This document shows, one piece after another, positions 1-5,749 of a DNA stretch of 9,375 nt (its first letter is position 1; every line of letters begins with the position of its first letter). This DNA is from COE1 sp964445375 (GTDB lineage Bacteria > Bacillota > Clostridia > Lachnospirales > Lachnospiraceae). Position numbers and translations under genes: made by a program. The notes beneath the pieces were generated by a model. That model had not been told where the DNA came from. It did no database searches and saw nothing but the letters and a program-made list of their open reading frames with translations. The stretch covers positions 1 to 9,375 of the forward strand of contig CAYUKO010000146.1 in NCBI GenBank assembly GCA_964445375.1, written 5' to 3'.

Positions 1-64
1 CAGATGCATCAACTAACTGATGATCGTAAGCTTTTAATGTAATTCTCATTACCTGACTTGCCAT
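1..64 (-). CDS. rpsJ: 30S ribosomal protein S10, N-terminal part (runs off the window)
   Basis: The minus strand from 64 reads MASQVMRITLKAYDHQLVDAS and then leaves the window. I recognise this as the start of ribosomal protein S10; the LKAYDHQLVD segment is nearly invariant in the family. S10 is a 30S head protein and, as NusE, also an antitermination factor. Only 21 codons of about 100 are present. The ATG at 64-62 is preceded by a GGAGG at 80-76, a near-perfect Shine-Dalgarno about 11 bases upstream. In Firmicutes rpsJ opens the long S10-spc-alpha operon, so the rest of that operon should lie to the left. The gene is too short here to be called from ORF length; the call rests on the peptide and the RBS. 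Confidence 0.93.
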   Translation of the reverse strand, partial: MASQVMRITLKAYDHQLVDAS

Positions 65-341
65 AAAAAAAGTCGCCTCCTTTTCGCACTTTTCATTTCT
101 AAGTACGACAAGCGGTGACTGTACACTCTCCCGTGTGTGTCATGCATTTTACATCAAAACTCTAGAGGCGCACCTCTATCCGATGTTGCATTCCTTACAC
201 GTCGTTTCTACTTCTGTAATATCAGTAGACTTTGTTGCTTTGTACAGTGACTTGTCGCCAGTTTCCTAACTTGACATTCGCTCCGCGGAAAACCTACCTT
301 TCGGTAGCAACCTCACGTTTCATCGCTATCATGTCACAGCA
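65..341 (-). promoter_or_regulatory. Long structured 5' leader of the S10 operon (candidate L4/S10-type regulatory RNA)
   Basis: Between the proximal promoter and rpsJ there are about 275 untranslated bases, unusually long for a leader without a function. On the minus strand it can form: a helix TGACAT (336-331) with ATGTCA (277-272), enclosing a CTACC-GAAA-GGTAG hairpin (307-294) with a GNRA loop; a hairpin TAGAGG-TGCG-CCTCTA (178-163); and a long-range pairing of GTCACTGTAC (251-242) with GTACAGTCAC (124-115), 9 of 10 positions paired. The GAAA loop exists only on the minus strand, which fits an rpsJ leader. In gammaproteobacteria ribosomal protein L4 represses the S10 operon through its leader; whether this leader does the same is inference. 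No run of U follows the hairpins closely enough to call an attenuator. Confidence 0.5.
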
Positions 342-347
342 ATTGAT

Positions 348-376
348 AGTATATCGTAGGCTTATACATTTTGCAA
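348..376 (-). promoter_or_regulatory. Proximal sigma-A-type promoter for rpsJ
   Basis: On the minus strand, TTGCAA (376-371), a 17-base spacer and TATACT (353-348). The -10 matches consensus at 5 of 6 positions and the -35 at 4 of 6, with ideal spacing. Transcription would start near 341, giving a leader of about 275 nt. Confidence 0.6.
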
Positions 377-464
377 GTATTTTTTCTTATTTTGTATTGT
401 TTTTTTTTACATACAATTATTATGGTATCCTTACGTATTTTCAGCCCTTTTTATCCATATCATT

Positions 465-492
465 ATTATCATATTTCTCTTCTATCTGTCAA
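465..492 (-). promoter_or_regulatory. Distal sigma-A-type promoter for rpsJ
   Basis: On the minus strand, a perfect TTGACA (492-487), a 16-base spacer and GATAAT (470-465, 5 of 6). Transcription would start near 458 and run through the proximal promoter into the same leader. Tandem promoters suit a highly expressed ribosomal protein operon. Confidence 0.55.
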
Positions 493-564
493 CTTCTTCG
501 TTACTGTTCACCACGTTTCAGTAACACTACTTCCTATTTATATACAGAAAAATACTTTTTATCA

Positions 565-593
565 TTTACTCCAACGAAATAATCCTTTATTAT
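565..593 (+). promoter_or_regulatory. Candidate promoter for the methyltransferase gene
   Basis: TTTACT (565-570), a 17-base spacer and TATTAT (588-593, 5 of 6) point right, with a start near 600 and a 5' UTR of about 60 bases. A second possible -10, a perfect TATAAT, lies at 625-630 but has no recognisable -35. The region is very AT-rich, so chance matches are likely. It is divergent from the rpsJ promoters. Confidence 0.35.
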
Positions 594-662
594 ATAAGGA
601 AGAAACGTAACTATTCAGTACCTTTATAATTACGATGAAACAAAAACAGATTGGAGATTATT

Positions 663-1529
663 ATGTGGATAGCTGATAATTGGAAAGATTATGAAGTCAT
701 AGATACCTCTTCCGGTGAAAAACTGGAACGTTGGGGTAATTATATTCTGGTAAGACCTGACCCACAGGTTATCTGGAATACACCCAAAACACAACAAGGG
801 TGGAAAAAGAAAAACGGACATTATCACAGAAGTACAAAAGGTGGCGGAGAATGGGAATTTTTTAATCTGCCAGAAGAGTGGAGTATTCATTACAGGGATC
901 TTACATTCAATCTAAAGCCATTCAGTTTCAAGCACACTGGTCTATTCCCAGAGCAGGCAGTAAATTGGGACTGGTTCTCAGAGCTGATTCGCAATGCCGG
1001 CAGACCAATCAAGGTCTTAAACCTTTTTGCTTATACTGGTGGAGCAACCGTAAGTGCGGCTGCTGCAGGAGCTTCGGTCACTCATGTAGATGCTTCAAAA
1101 GGAATGGTTGCATGGGCAAAAGAAAATGCCATTTCTTCTGGTCTAAAGGATGCGCCAATCCGTTGGCTCGTAGATGACTGTGTAAAGTTTGTAGAACGTG
1201 AAATCAGACGTGGCAATCATTATGACGCGATTATTATGGACCCGCCATCTTACGGCAGAGGACCAAAGGGTGAAATCTGGAAAATCGAGGAATCTATCTT
1301 CCCATTTATTGAATTAACAACGCAGATACTTTCAGATAACCCTTTATTCTTTCTTGTCAACTCTTATACAACAGGATTACAGCCGGCGGTATTAACTTAT
1401 ATGATTGAAACAGCCATCTGTTCCCGTTTTGGTGGACATGTAGAAGCTTCCGAAATTGGTCTTCCTGTTTCTTCAAATGGACTTGTACTTCCATGTGGTG
1501 CAAGCGGACGCTGGACAAACACTAAGTAA
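663..1529 (+). CDS. Class I SAM-dependent methyltransferase, RlmI/RlmK-like (COG1092-type)
   Basis: This 288-residue protein has a Rossmann-fold methyltransferase domain. SAM-binding motif I is VLNLFAYTGGAT (118-129); HVDASKG (141-147) carries the acidic residue expected to hold the SAM ribose; motif IV is IMDPPSYGRGPKG (191-203). The layout matches the family that methylates 23S rRNA (RlmI, RlmK), so an RNA base is the likely substrate, but the target is not known. There is no N-terminal PUA or THUMP domain; residues 1-90 form a short family-specific region. The strand after motif IV reads LVNSYTTG, with no cysteine where m5C enzymes of the RlmI type carry their nucleophile. The ATG at 663 was chosen over an in-frame TTG at 651 because TTGGAG (651-656) is its Shine-Dalgarno, six bases upstream. 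It stands alone and ends at a strong terminator. Confidence 0.85.
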   Translation: MWIADNWKDYEVIDTSSGEKLERWGNYILVRPDPQVIWNTPKTQQGWKKKNGHYHRSTKGGGEWEFFNLPEEWSIHYRDLTFNLKPFSFKHTGLFPEQAVNWDWFSELIRNAGRPIKVLNLFAYTGGATVSAAAAGASVTHVDASKGMVAWAKENAISSGLKDAPIRWLVDDCVKFVEREIRRGNHYDAIIMDPPSYGRGPKGEIWKIEESIFPFIELTTQILSDNPLFFLVNSYTTGLQPAVLTYMIETAICSRFGGHVEASEIGLPVSSNGLVLPCGASGRWTNTK

Positions 1530-1535
1530 TAATAC

Positions 1536-1570
1536 AAAAAGCAGATATCCAAACCGATATCTGCTTTTTT
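1536..1570. terminator. Bidirectional intrinsic terminator
   Basis: A perfect 9-bp stem, GCAGATATC (1541-1549) with GATATCTGC (1556-1564), has a 6-base loop. It is flanked by AAAAA on the left and TTTTTT on the right, so it works on both strands. It sits 6 bases after the methyltransferase stop codon and 23 bases past the end of the converging small membrane protein gene, and so ends both transcripts. Confidence 0.93.
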
Positions 1571-1593
1571 ATTATCTTATTATTTTCAATAGA

Positions 1594-1908
1594 TTAATAT
1601 GCACCCATTGAAGACATCATTGCTACCATAGATGCACCAAATACAGCTACAATAATAACGCTTAATACGATTGCTATCAAATACCATACAAGACAAGCCT
1701 TGAAGTAATTAGACTTACTCTTCTTGCTGTTTCCAAATGCGTATACAAACATCATAACGATATTTACACAAGGAATCATCATAAGAAGCATTGCAATCAT
1801 CCATTCTCCAAATGACACTGGCTCTTCCAGATTGCTGTCATTCTGATATGGCTGCTGATAAGGCTGCTGAATTGGTTGTTCCTGATTGAACATATTGTTG
1901 TTATCCAT
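1594..1908 (-). CDS. Small two-helix membrane protein, function unknown
   Basis: A 104-residue protein with a Gln/Pro/Asn-rich N-terminus (about residues 1-30, with QQPYQQPYQ) followed by two hydrophobic segments, about 35-58 and 70-95. A short basic loop (SKKSKS) joins them and is probably cytoplasmic. There is no signal peptidase site and no catalytic motif. Similar small proteins with a Q/P-rich leader and two helices are common in Clostridia, but I cannot name a family with certainty. The start is supported by AGGGAGGA at 1924-1917, eight bases before the ATG. The gene lies 50 bases after DUF2752 and just before the bidirectional terminator, so it is probably the last gene of the left-running transcript. 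A weak promoter of its own near 1960-1980 (TTGCAA with a poor -10) cannot be excluded. Confidence 0.75.
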   Translation of the reverse strand: MDNNNMFNQEQPIQQPYQQPYQNDSNLEEPVSFGEWMIAMLLMMIPCVNIVMMFVYAFGNSKKSKSNYFKACLVWYLIAIVLSVIIVAVFGASMVAMMSSMGAY

Positions 1909-1958
1909 GGTTTGAATCCTCCCTCTTATTTAATCACCATACCAATATATTACCATAA

Positions 1959-2417
1959 CTATTCAATATATTGCAACAAATCCGCCAAAATTGTGCTATA
2001 TTTTGATATTAAATTATTTCTATAATATGTCATTGGAGGATAACTTGGAAACTGTGTAAACATTCGATACAAATAAATACCAAAAGTAATCACACATACA
2101 ACTGCTAAAATCCGCATAATCCATTTACTGTTCTTTCCTAAAATATATCGATTGACCAGAAAATATACTACCCACACAATCCATAATGGCGCCGCCGGGT
2201 TCAGATTCATTCCTCTTTTAAAGCGACCTGTCAAAATATAAAATACCGCTCTTGTCATTCCGCAACCAGCACACGGAAATCCTGTAACGATAAGAAAGGG
2301 ACAAAATGCATGAAAAACCTTTCTAACTACAACATTAAATAAAATCAAAAGAAGTATGGCTATATAATAATCCTTTATGTCTGTAACCATTCTCTTCCAG
2401 ATACTCTTTATATTCAT
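1959..2417 (-). CDS. DUF2752 family membrane protein
   Basis: A 152-residue integral membrane protein. Three hydrophobic segments can be seen, about 17-36, 74-91 and 99-119. Between the first two is the DUF2752 signature CPFLIVTGFPCAGCGMTRA (39-57), with cysteines at 39, 49 and 52 and the G-M-T-R element. Family members are small membrane proteins of unknown function, often of this length. The gene is complete. Its ancestral position was 15 bases after the threonine aldolase stop codon; now it follows the chimeric ORF at the same distance. The RBS is weak (AGGG about 11 bases upstream), which suggests translational coupling to the gene before it. The first 50 codons and the upstream region are duplicated exactly at 2844-2993. 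Confidence 0.85.
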   Translation of the reverse strand: MNIKSIWKRMVTDIKDYYIAILLLILFNVVVRKVFHAFCPFLIVTGFPCAGCGMTRAVFYILTGRFKRGMNLNPAAPLWIVWVVYFLVNRYILGKNSKWIMRILAVVCVITFGIYLYRMFTQFPSYPPMTYYRNNLISKYSTILADLLQYIE

Positions 2418-2848
2418 CTTGCTAATCCCTAATTACAGCTTTTGTATATCCGAAATAAGTGCTTCTACGTTTTCCTCTTTGGTTGCCCAGCTTGTACAGA
2501 ATCGAACCATTGCAGGCCCTTTCTTTAATTGGGCTTCATTCATCGTAAAGGAGTATTTCTCTGACAGTTTCATGGCCATTTCATACGTCAGAATCGGAAA
2601 CTGCTGATTGGTTACTGAATCATATGCAAATGGGATATTCTTATCTTCAAACGCCTTTCTAATCTTCATGGCAAGTCTGTCTGCATGTGCGGATACTTCC
2701 ATATATAAATCATCACGAAACAGCTCCTCGAACTGTATTCCTAATAATCTGCCCTTTGCAAGCATCCCACCCTTTTGCTTGATGAAATAGCGGAAGTCTT
2801 TCTTTAACGCTTCTCTGGTAATCACGACAGCTTCACCAAATAAAGCAC
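2268..2848. repeat. 576-bp tandem duplication, left copy
   Basis: Every base from 2268 to 2848 recurs 576 bases further right with no mismatch that I can find. The copy spans codons 1-50 of the DUF2752 gene, the 15-base gap and the last 136 codons of a threonine aldolase. It shares the AGCAC at 2844-2848 with the right copy. That five-base microhomology occurs at the left end (2268-2272), the joint and the right end (3420-3424). Confidence 0.97.
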
Positions 2849-2993
2849 ACGGAAATCCTGTAACGATAAGAAAGGGACAAAATGCATGAAAAACCTTTCT
2901 AACTACAACATTAAATAAAATCAAAAGAAGTATGGCTATATAATAATCCTTTATGTCTGTAACCATTCTCTTCCAGATACTCTTTATATTCAT
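2433..2993 (-). CDS. In-frame chimeric ORF: DUF2752 N-terminus fused to threonine aldolase C-terminus
   Basis: A 186-residue open frame created by the tandem duplication. Residues 1-50 are identical to the DUF2752 protein (first membrane helix, cysteines 39 and 49, ending GFPCA). Residues 51-186 are identical to residues 207-342 of the threonine aldolase, starting LFGEAVV. The joint falls four residues after the aldolase's PLP lysine (K203), so the chimera lacks the cofactor site and the whole large domain and cannot be an active aldolase. It also lacks C52 and the GMTR part of the DUF2752 signature. It keeps the DUF2752 start codon and upstream sequence, 15 bases after the full aldolase stop, so translation is possible. 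The product would be a membrane-tethered fragment, probably unstable. This is a by-product of the duplication, not a conserved gene, and is absent if the duplication is an assembly error. Confidence 0.6.
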   Translation of the reverse strand: MNIKSIWKRMVTDIKDYYIAILLLILFNVVVRKVFHAFCPFLIVTGFPCALFGEAVVITREALKKDFRYFIKQKGGMLAKGRLLGIQFEELFRDDLYMEVSAHADRLAMKIRKAFEDKNIPFAYDSVTNQQFPILTYEMAMKLSEKYSFTMNEAQLKKGPAMVRFCTSWATKEENVEALISDIQKL

Positions 2994-3424
2994 CTTGCTA
3001 ATCCCTAATTACAGCTTTTGTATATCCGAAATAAGTGCTTCTACGTTTTCCTCTTTGGTTGCCCAGCTTGTACAGAATCGAACCATTGCAGGCCCTTTCT
3101 TTAATTGGGCTTCATTCATCGTAAAGGAGTATTTCTCTGACAGTTTCATGGCCATTTCATACGTCAGAATCGGAAACTGCTGATTGGTTACTGAATCATA
3201 TGCAAATGGGATATTCTTATCTTCAAACGCCTTTCTAATCTTCATGGCAAGTCTGTCTGCATGTGCGGATACTTCCATATATAAATCATCACGAAACAGC
3301 TCCTCGAACTGTATTCCTAATAATCTGCCCTTTGCAAGCATCCCACCCTTTTGCTTGATGAAATAGCGGAAGTCTTTCTTTAACGCTTCTCTGGTAATCA
3401 CGACAGCTTCACCAAATAAAGCAC
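2844..3424. repeat. 576-bp tandem duplication, right copy
   Basis: The second copy is directly adjacent to the first and identical to it. Its right end lies inside the intact threonine aldolase gene and its left end is the novel joint inside the chimeric ORF. The unit length, 576, is a multiple of three, and the chimera's two halves join in the same frame. No insertion sequence or inverted repeat flanks it; AGCAC is the only homology at the breakpoints. Confidence 0.97.
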
Positions 3425-4037
3425 CTACCTTCGTTCCACCAATATAAAATACATCACAATACTGTGCTAAATCCGGCAGCGTAATATCATTTCCTTGGGC
3501 AGCAAGTCCATAGCCAAGTCTTGCTCCGTCTAAGAAAAGAGGCAGACCATATTCCTTACAGACTTCGCTGATTGCCTGTAGTTCCTTCTTATTATAAAGA
3601 GTACCATTTTCTGTAGGATTGGAAATGTATACCATACCCGGCTGTACCATATGTTCATCATAATCATGCTCATCACATACCGTTTTAATCTGGTCTGCTG
3701 TAATCTTGCCATCTTCGCTTGGCAGCGCAAGCACCTTATGTCCGGTTGCTTCTACAGCTCCTGTTTCATGCACATTAATGTGACCTGACTGCGCACATAT
3801 AACACCCTGATGTGGTCTGAGCGCAGCTGCAATAACGGTCATATTGGTCTGGGTTCCTCCCACCAGAAAATGAACGTCTGCATCTGCGCTTCCACATTTT
3901 TCTCTGATAAGCTTTCTTGCATTCTCGCAATGCTCATCTTCACTATATCCCTTTGTCTGTTCCATATTGGTTCTTATAAGTGCCTCCAGAATCCTTGGAT
4001 GGGCACCTTCTGTATAATCACATTCAAAACGAATCAT
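3009..4037 (-). CDS. ltaE: Low-specificity L-threonine aldolase family, PLP-dependent
   Basis: A 342-residue fold-type I PLP enzyme of the threonine aldolase / beta-eliminating lyase family, a usual length. The family cleaves L-threonine or L-allo-threonine to glycine and acetaldehyde in the cytosol, usually as a tetramer. Visible landmarks are the N-terminal DYTEGAHP (7-14), GGTQTNM (60-66) in the phosphate-binding region, SGHINVHE (84-91) with the probable ring-stacking histidine, LDGARLGYG (169-177) with D170 to the pyridine nitrogen, and YIGGTKVGA (198-206), where K203 should form the Schiff base. The small C-terminal domain follows. The start is supported by GAGGAG at 4050-4045, seven bases upstream. 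The gene is complete; its last 136 codons are repeated in the chimeric ORF next to it. Exact substrate preference cannot be read from sequence. Confidence 0.9.
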   Translation of the reverse strand: MIRFECDYTEGAHPRILEALIRTNMEQTKGYSEDEHCENARKLIREKCGSADADVHFLVGGTQTNMTVIAAALRPHQGVICAQSGHINVHETGAVEATGHKVLALPSEDGKITADQIKTVCDEHDYDEHMVQPGMVYISNPTENGTLYNKKELQAISEVCKEYGLPLFLDGARLGYGLAAQGNDITLPDLAQYCDVFYIGGTKVGALFGEAVVITREALKKDFRYFIKQKGGMLAKGRLLGIQFEELFRDDLYMEVSAHADRLAMKIRKAFEDKNIPFAYDSVTNQQFPILTYEMAMKLSEKYSFTMNEAQLKKGPAMVRFCTSWATKEENVEALISDIQKL

Positions 4038-4098
4038 TGTCTATCTCCTCTTTCGTCTGTTTCTTCCTATGGTATCACTTTTTGCAGTTTTCCTCAAC

Positions 4099-5067
4099 CT
4101 ACATGTCTTCTACGATCATTGCTTTAATGGAATCACTGGAATCTCGCTTCCAATTGAGCAGATAAAGGGTATAATTGCGATTCCTTTGAAGATTCAACGC
4201 TGCTGTTAATAGCACATTTTCACCAAATCCCGGAAATCTTGCCGTCATATTACGACTTACGGTATAAACATAAAGTCCCGGCCATGCAGACTCAAAATCA
4301 GCCACATCCTGATATCTAAGATTCGGAAATGCAATATACTGATTTCCAATGGTTACCGTTAAAGGACCACTGTTATAGGCAAGATTTGCAGCACGGATAC
4401 ATGCCATATTAGCACCTCTGTCGCAGCCTTCATCCTTAATTACCTGAATATCAAGACCACTTTCTGTATTAATAATCGCAATTGTTATGTATTCATTATT
4501 CGTAATTTCTACCTGCTTTTGTACAAATATGTAGCCATTTTCTCCCATAATCGTTACAACCTGCGTACCACTTGCTACCTTTTCATATTCGGTAACCTCA
4601 CCAAAATTAAGAGAGCTGGAAAAGATACTCTCATTGATAAAAACAACAAATGGATTATATCCCGTTGCTGCATTCAAGAATCGGACATCCCCTGCTCTAT
4701 TATTGGTTGGATTACAGAATCTACACGACTCATTTGGTCTTGGATGTGTAGAAATAATCGTTCCAATAATATTAGGCAACATGGTCATGTTATTTCCTCC
4801 CATATTGCCTGTATTATTGCCAGTCTGTGGCCAGCCCATGCCTGGGAACGCAGCTCCACCCTCGCCCGGATTTGGTAATGGTGTCACTGGTGTTGCTCCG
4901 GTTTCCGGCATATTTTCCTCCGGCATTCCCGGATAAGCCGCTCCACCTTCACCCGGATTTGGTAGTGGAATGGATGGCGTTCCCTCTTGAGCTGCGCCAG
5001 TCTCATATTTTTCTTCTCTTTTCGACTGCGTTTTACTATTGTTATTCGTCGTTTTCTTAGAATTCAT
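4099..5067 (-). CDS. DUF4397-type protein with Pro/Gly repeat N-terminus
   Basis: A 322-residue protein in two parts. Residues 1-25 are polar and basic, with no signal peptide or membrane helix. Residues 30-95 are Pro/Gly/Asn-rich and hold two copies of PLPNPGEGGAA[YF]PGM (34-48 and 63-77). From about 125 onward I see two beta-rich units of DUF4397 type, opening with DVRFLNAATGYNPFVVFIN (127-145) and CIRAANLAYNSGPLTVTIG (223-241). Four cysteines occur, CRFC (115-118), C215 and C223, the last two near the unit boundary. DUF4397 proteins are usually extracellular or surface-linked, but no export signal is present here. A role in a spore or surface layer is only a guess. The gene lies 67 bases after rubrerythrin and 61 before the aldolase. 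The RBS is poor (AGAAGAGATG upstream). Confidence 0.75.
   Translation of the reverse strand: MNSKKTTNNNSKTQSKREEKYETGAAQEGTPSIPLPNPGEGGAAYPGMPEENMPETGATPVTPLPNPGEGGAAFPGMGWPQTGNNTGNMGGNNMTMLPNIIGTIISTHPRPNESCRFCNPTNNRAGDVRFLNAATGYNPFVVFINESIFSSSLNFGEVTEYEKVASGTQVVTIMGENGYIFVQKQVEITNNEYITIAIINTESGLDIQVIKDEGCDRGANMACIRAANLAYNSGPLTVTIGNQYIAFPNLRYQDVADFESAWPGLYVYTVSRNMTARFPGFGENVLLTAALNLQRNRNYTLYLLNWKRDSSDSIKAMIVEDM
4837..4968 (-). repeat. Two-copy repeat encoding PLPNPGEGGAA[YF]PGM
   Basis: Two 45-base coding units, 4968-4924 and 4881-4837, are 87 bases (29 codons) apart. They encode 15-residue segments that differ at one residue (Tyr/Phe). The DNA copies differ at several third positions, so this is an old, selected duplication rather than a recent slippage. 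Confidence 0.85.
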
Positions 5068-5134
5068 GCTTCACATCTCTTCTCATATTCATATTCTATC
5101 TTACTATATTCCTATGAAAGAGTTTTGGTTCCTG

Positions 5135-5731
5135 CTACTTGGCAAAAGGAGAAAGCTCCAAACGAATAAAATACCCCTTATCATGATCGCAGACAGGACA
5201 TTTATCCGGAACCTGCTCACCTTCATAAATATAACCACAATTTAAACAAATCCAGCCAGTCTTGACATCCGATATATGCAGCTTGTTATTTTCCAGCCAG
5301 TCAGCAAATTTTCCAAATCGGTCGCCATGATACTTCTCTATCTCTGCAATCATTTGAAAGGAAGCTGCAACCTTAAGAAATCCCTCTTCCTTTGCCTTTT
5401 CTCCAAATTTCTTATAGACATCATCATGCTCTTCGTATTCATTGTGCTGTGCCATTCGAAGAAGTTTTGCAAGGTCATCCGTAATATCTACCGGATAACA
5501 GCCATCGACACAGATATTTTCACCGCCAAGCTCCTTTAAGTGCTTATAAAAAATCTCCGCATGCTCCTTCTCCTGATTGGCTGTATAGAGAAAAACCTGT
5601 GCAATTGCCTGCTGTTTCTGTGTTCTTGCCTGACCTGCTGCAAAGGTATATCGGTTTCTTGCCTGACTCTCTCCTGCAAACGCACGCATTAAATTATCCT
5701 TCGTTTCACTGTTCTTAAATTCTACTGCCAT
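5135..5731 (-). CDS. rbr: Rubrerythrin
   Basis: A 198-residue two-domain rubrerythrin of normal length. The N-terminal ferritin-like four-helix bundle holds the diiron site: E21 (AGESQARNRY), E54 and H57 (QEKEH), E98 and E101 (HNEYEEHD), E130 and then E132 with H135 (IAEIEKYH). The C-terminal rubredoxin-like domain has CLNCG (162-166) and CPVC (178-181) for one Fe(SCys)4 centre. Rubrerythrins are cytosolic peroxidases that reduce hydrogen peroxide in anaerobes, with electrons from rubredoxin or ferredoxin systems. The gene starts 18 bases after the oxidoreductase stop codon, and its RBS (AGGAAGGAA, 5750-5742) begins at that stop codon, so the two are co-transcribed. The pairing suggests protection of the neighbouring oxygen-sensitive Fe-S enzyme. 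No separate promoter is visible. Confidence 0.96.
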   Translation of the reverse strand: MAVEFKNSETKDNLMRAFAGESQARNRYTFAAGQARTQKQQAIAQVFLYTANQEKEHAEIFYKHLKELGGENICVDGCYPVDITDDLAKLLRMAQHNEYEEHDDVYKKFGEKAKEEGFLKVAASFQMIAEIEKYHGDRFGKFADWLENNKLHISDVKTGWICLNCGYIYEGEQVPDKCPVCDHDKGYFIRLELSPFAK

Positions 5732-5749
5732 ATTATTTTGGTTCCTTCC

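Noticed and set aside
232..610. Open frames of 116 and 79 codons on the plus strand
   Set aside because: They cover the rpsJ leader and promoters, are rich in Phe/Tyr/Ser from AT-rich DNA, have no RBS and show no domain.
651..662. TTG at 651 as methyltransferase start
   Set aside because: TTGGAG at 651-656 is the Shine-Dalgarno site for the ATG at 663.
630..890. 86-codon minus-strand frame at the methyltransferase start
   Set aside because: It is antisense to the methyltransferase coding sequence and has no RBS or recognisable protein features.
2377..2790. Plus-strand frames repeated identically at 2953-3366
   Set aside because: They are antisense shadows of the aldolase and DUF2752 genes; they occur twice only because of the tandem duplication.
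2260..3430. Insertion sequence or composite element as cause of the duplication
   Set aside because: There is no transposase, terminal inverted repeat or target-site duplication; only a 5-bp microhomology is found.
5068..5134. Sporulation sigma-K-like promoter (CATA...TA) before the DUF4397 gene
   Set aside because: CATAGGAATA does not fit the CATANNNTA spacing and no matching -35 element is present.
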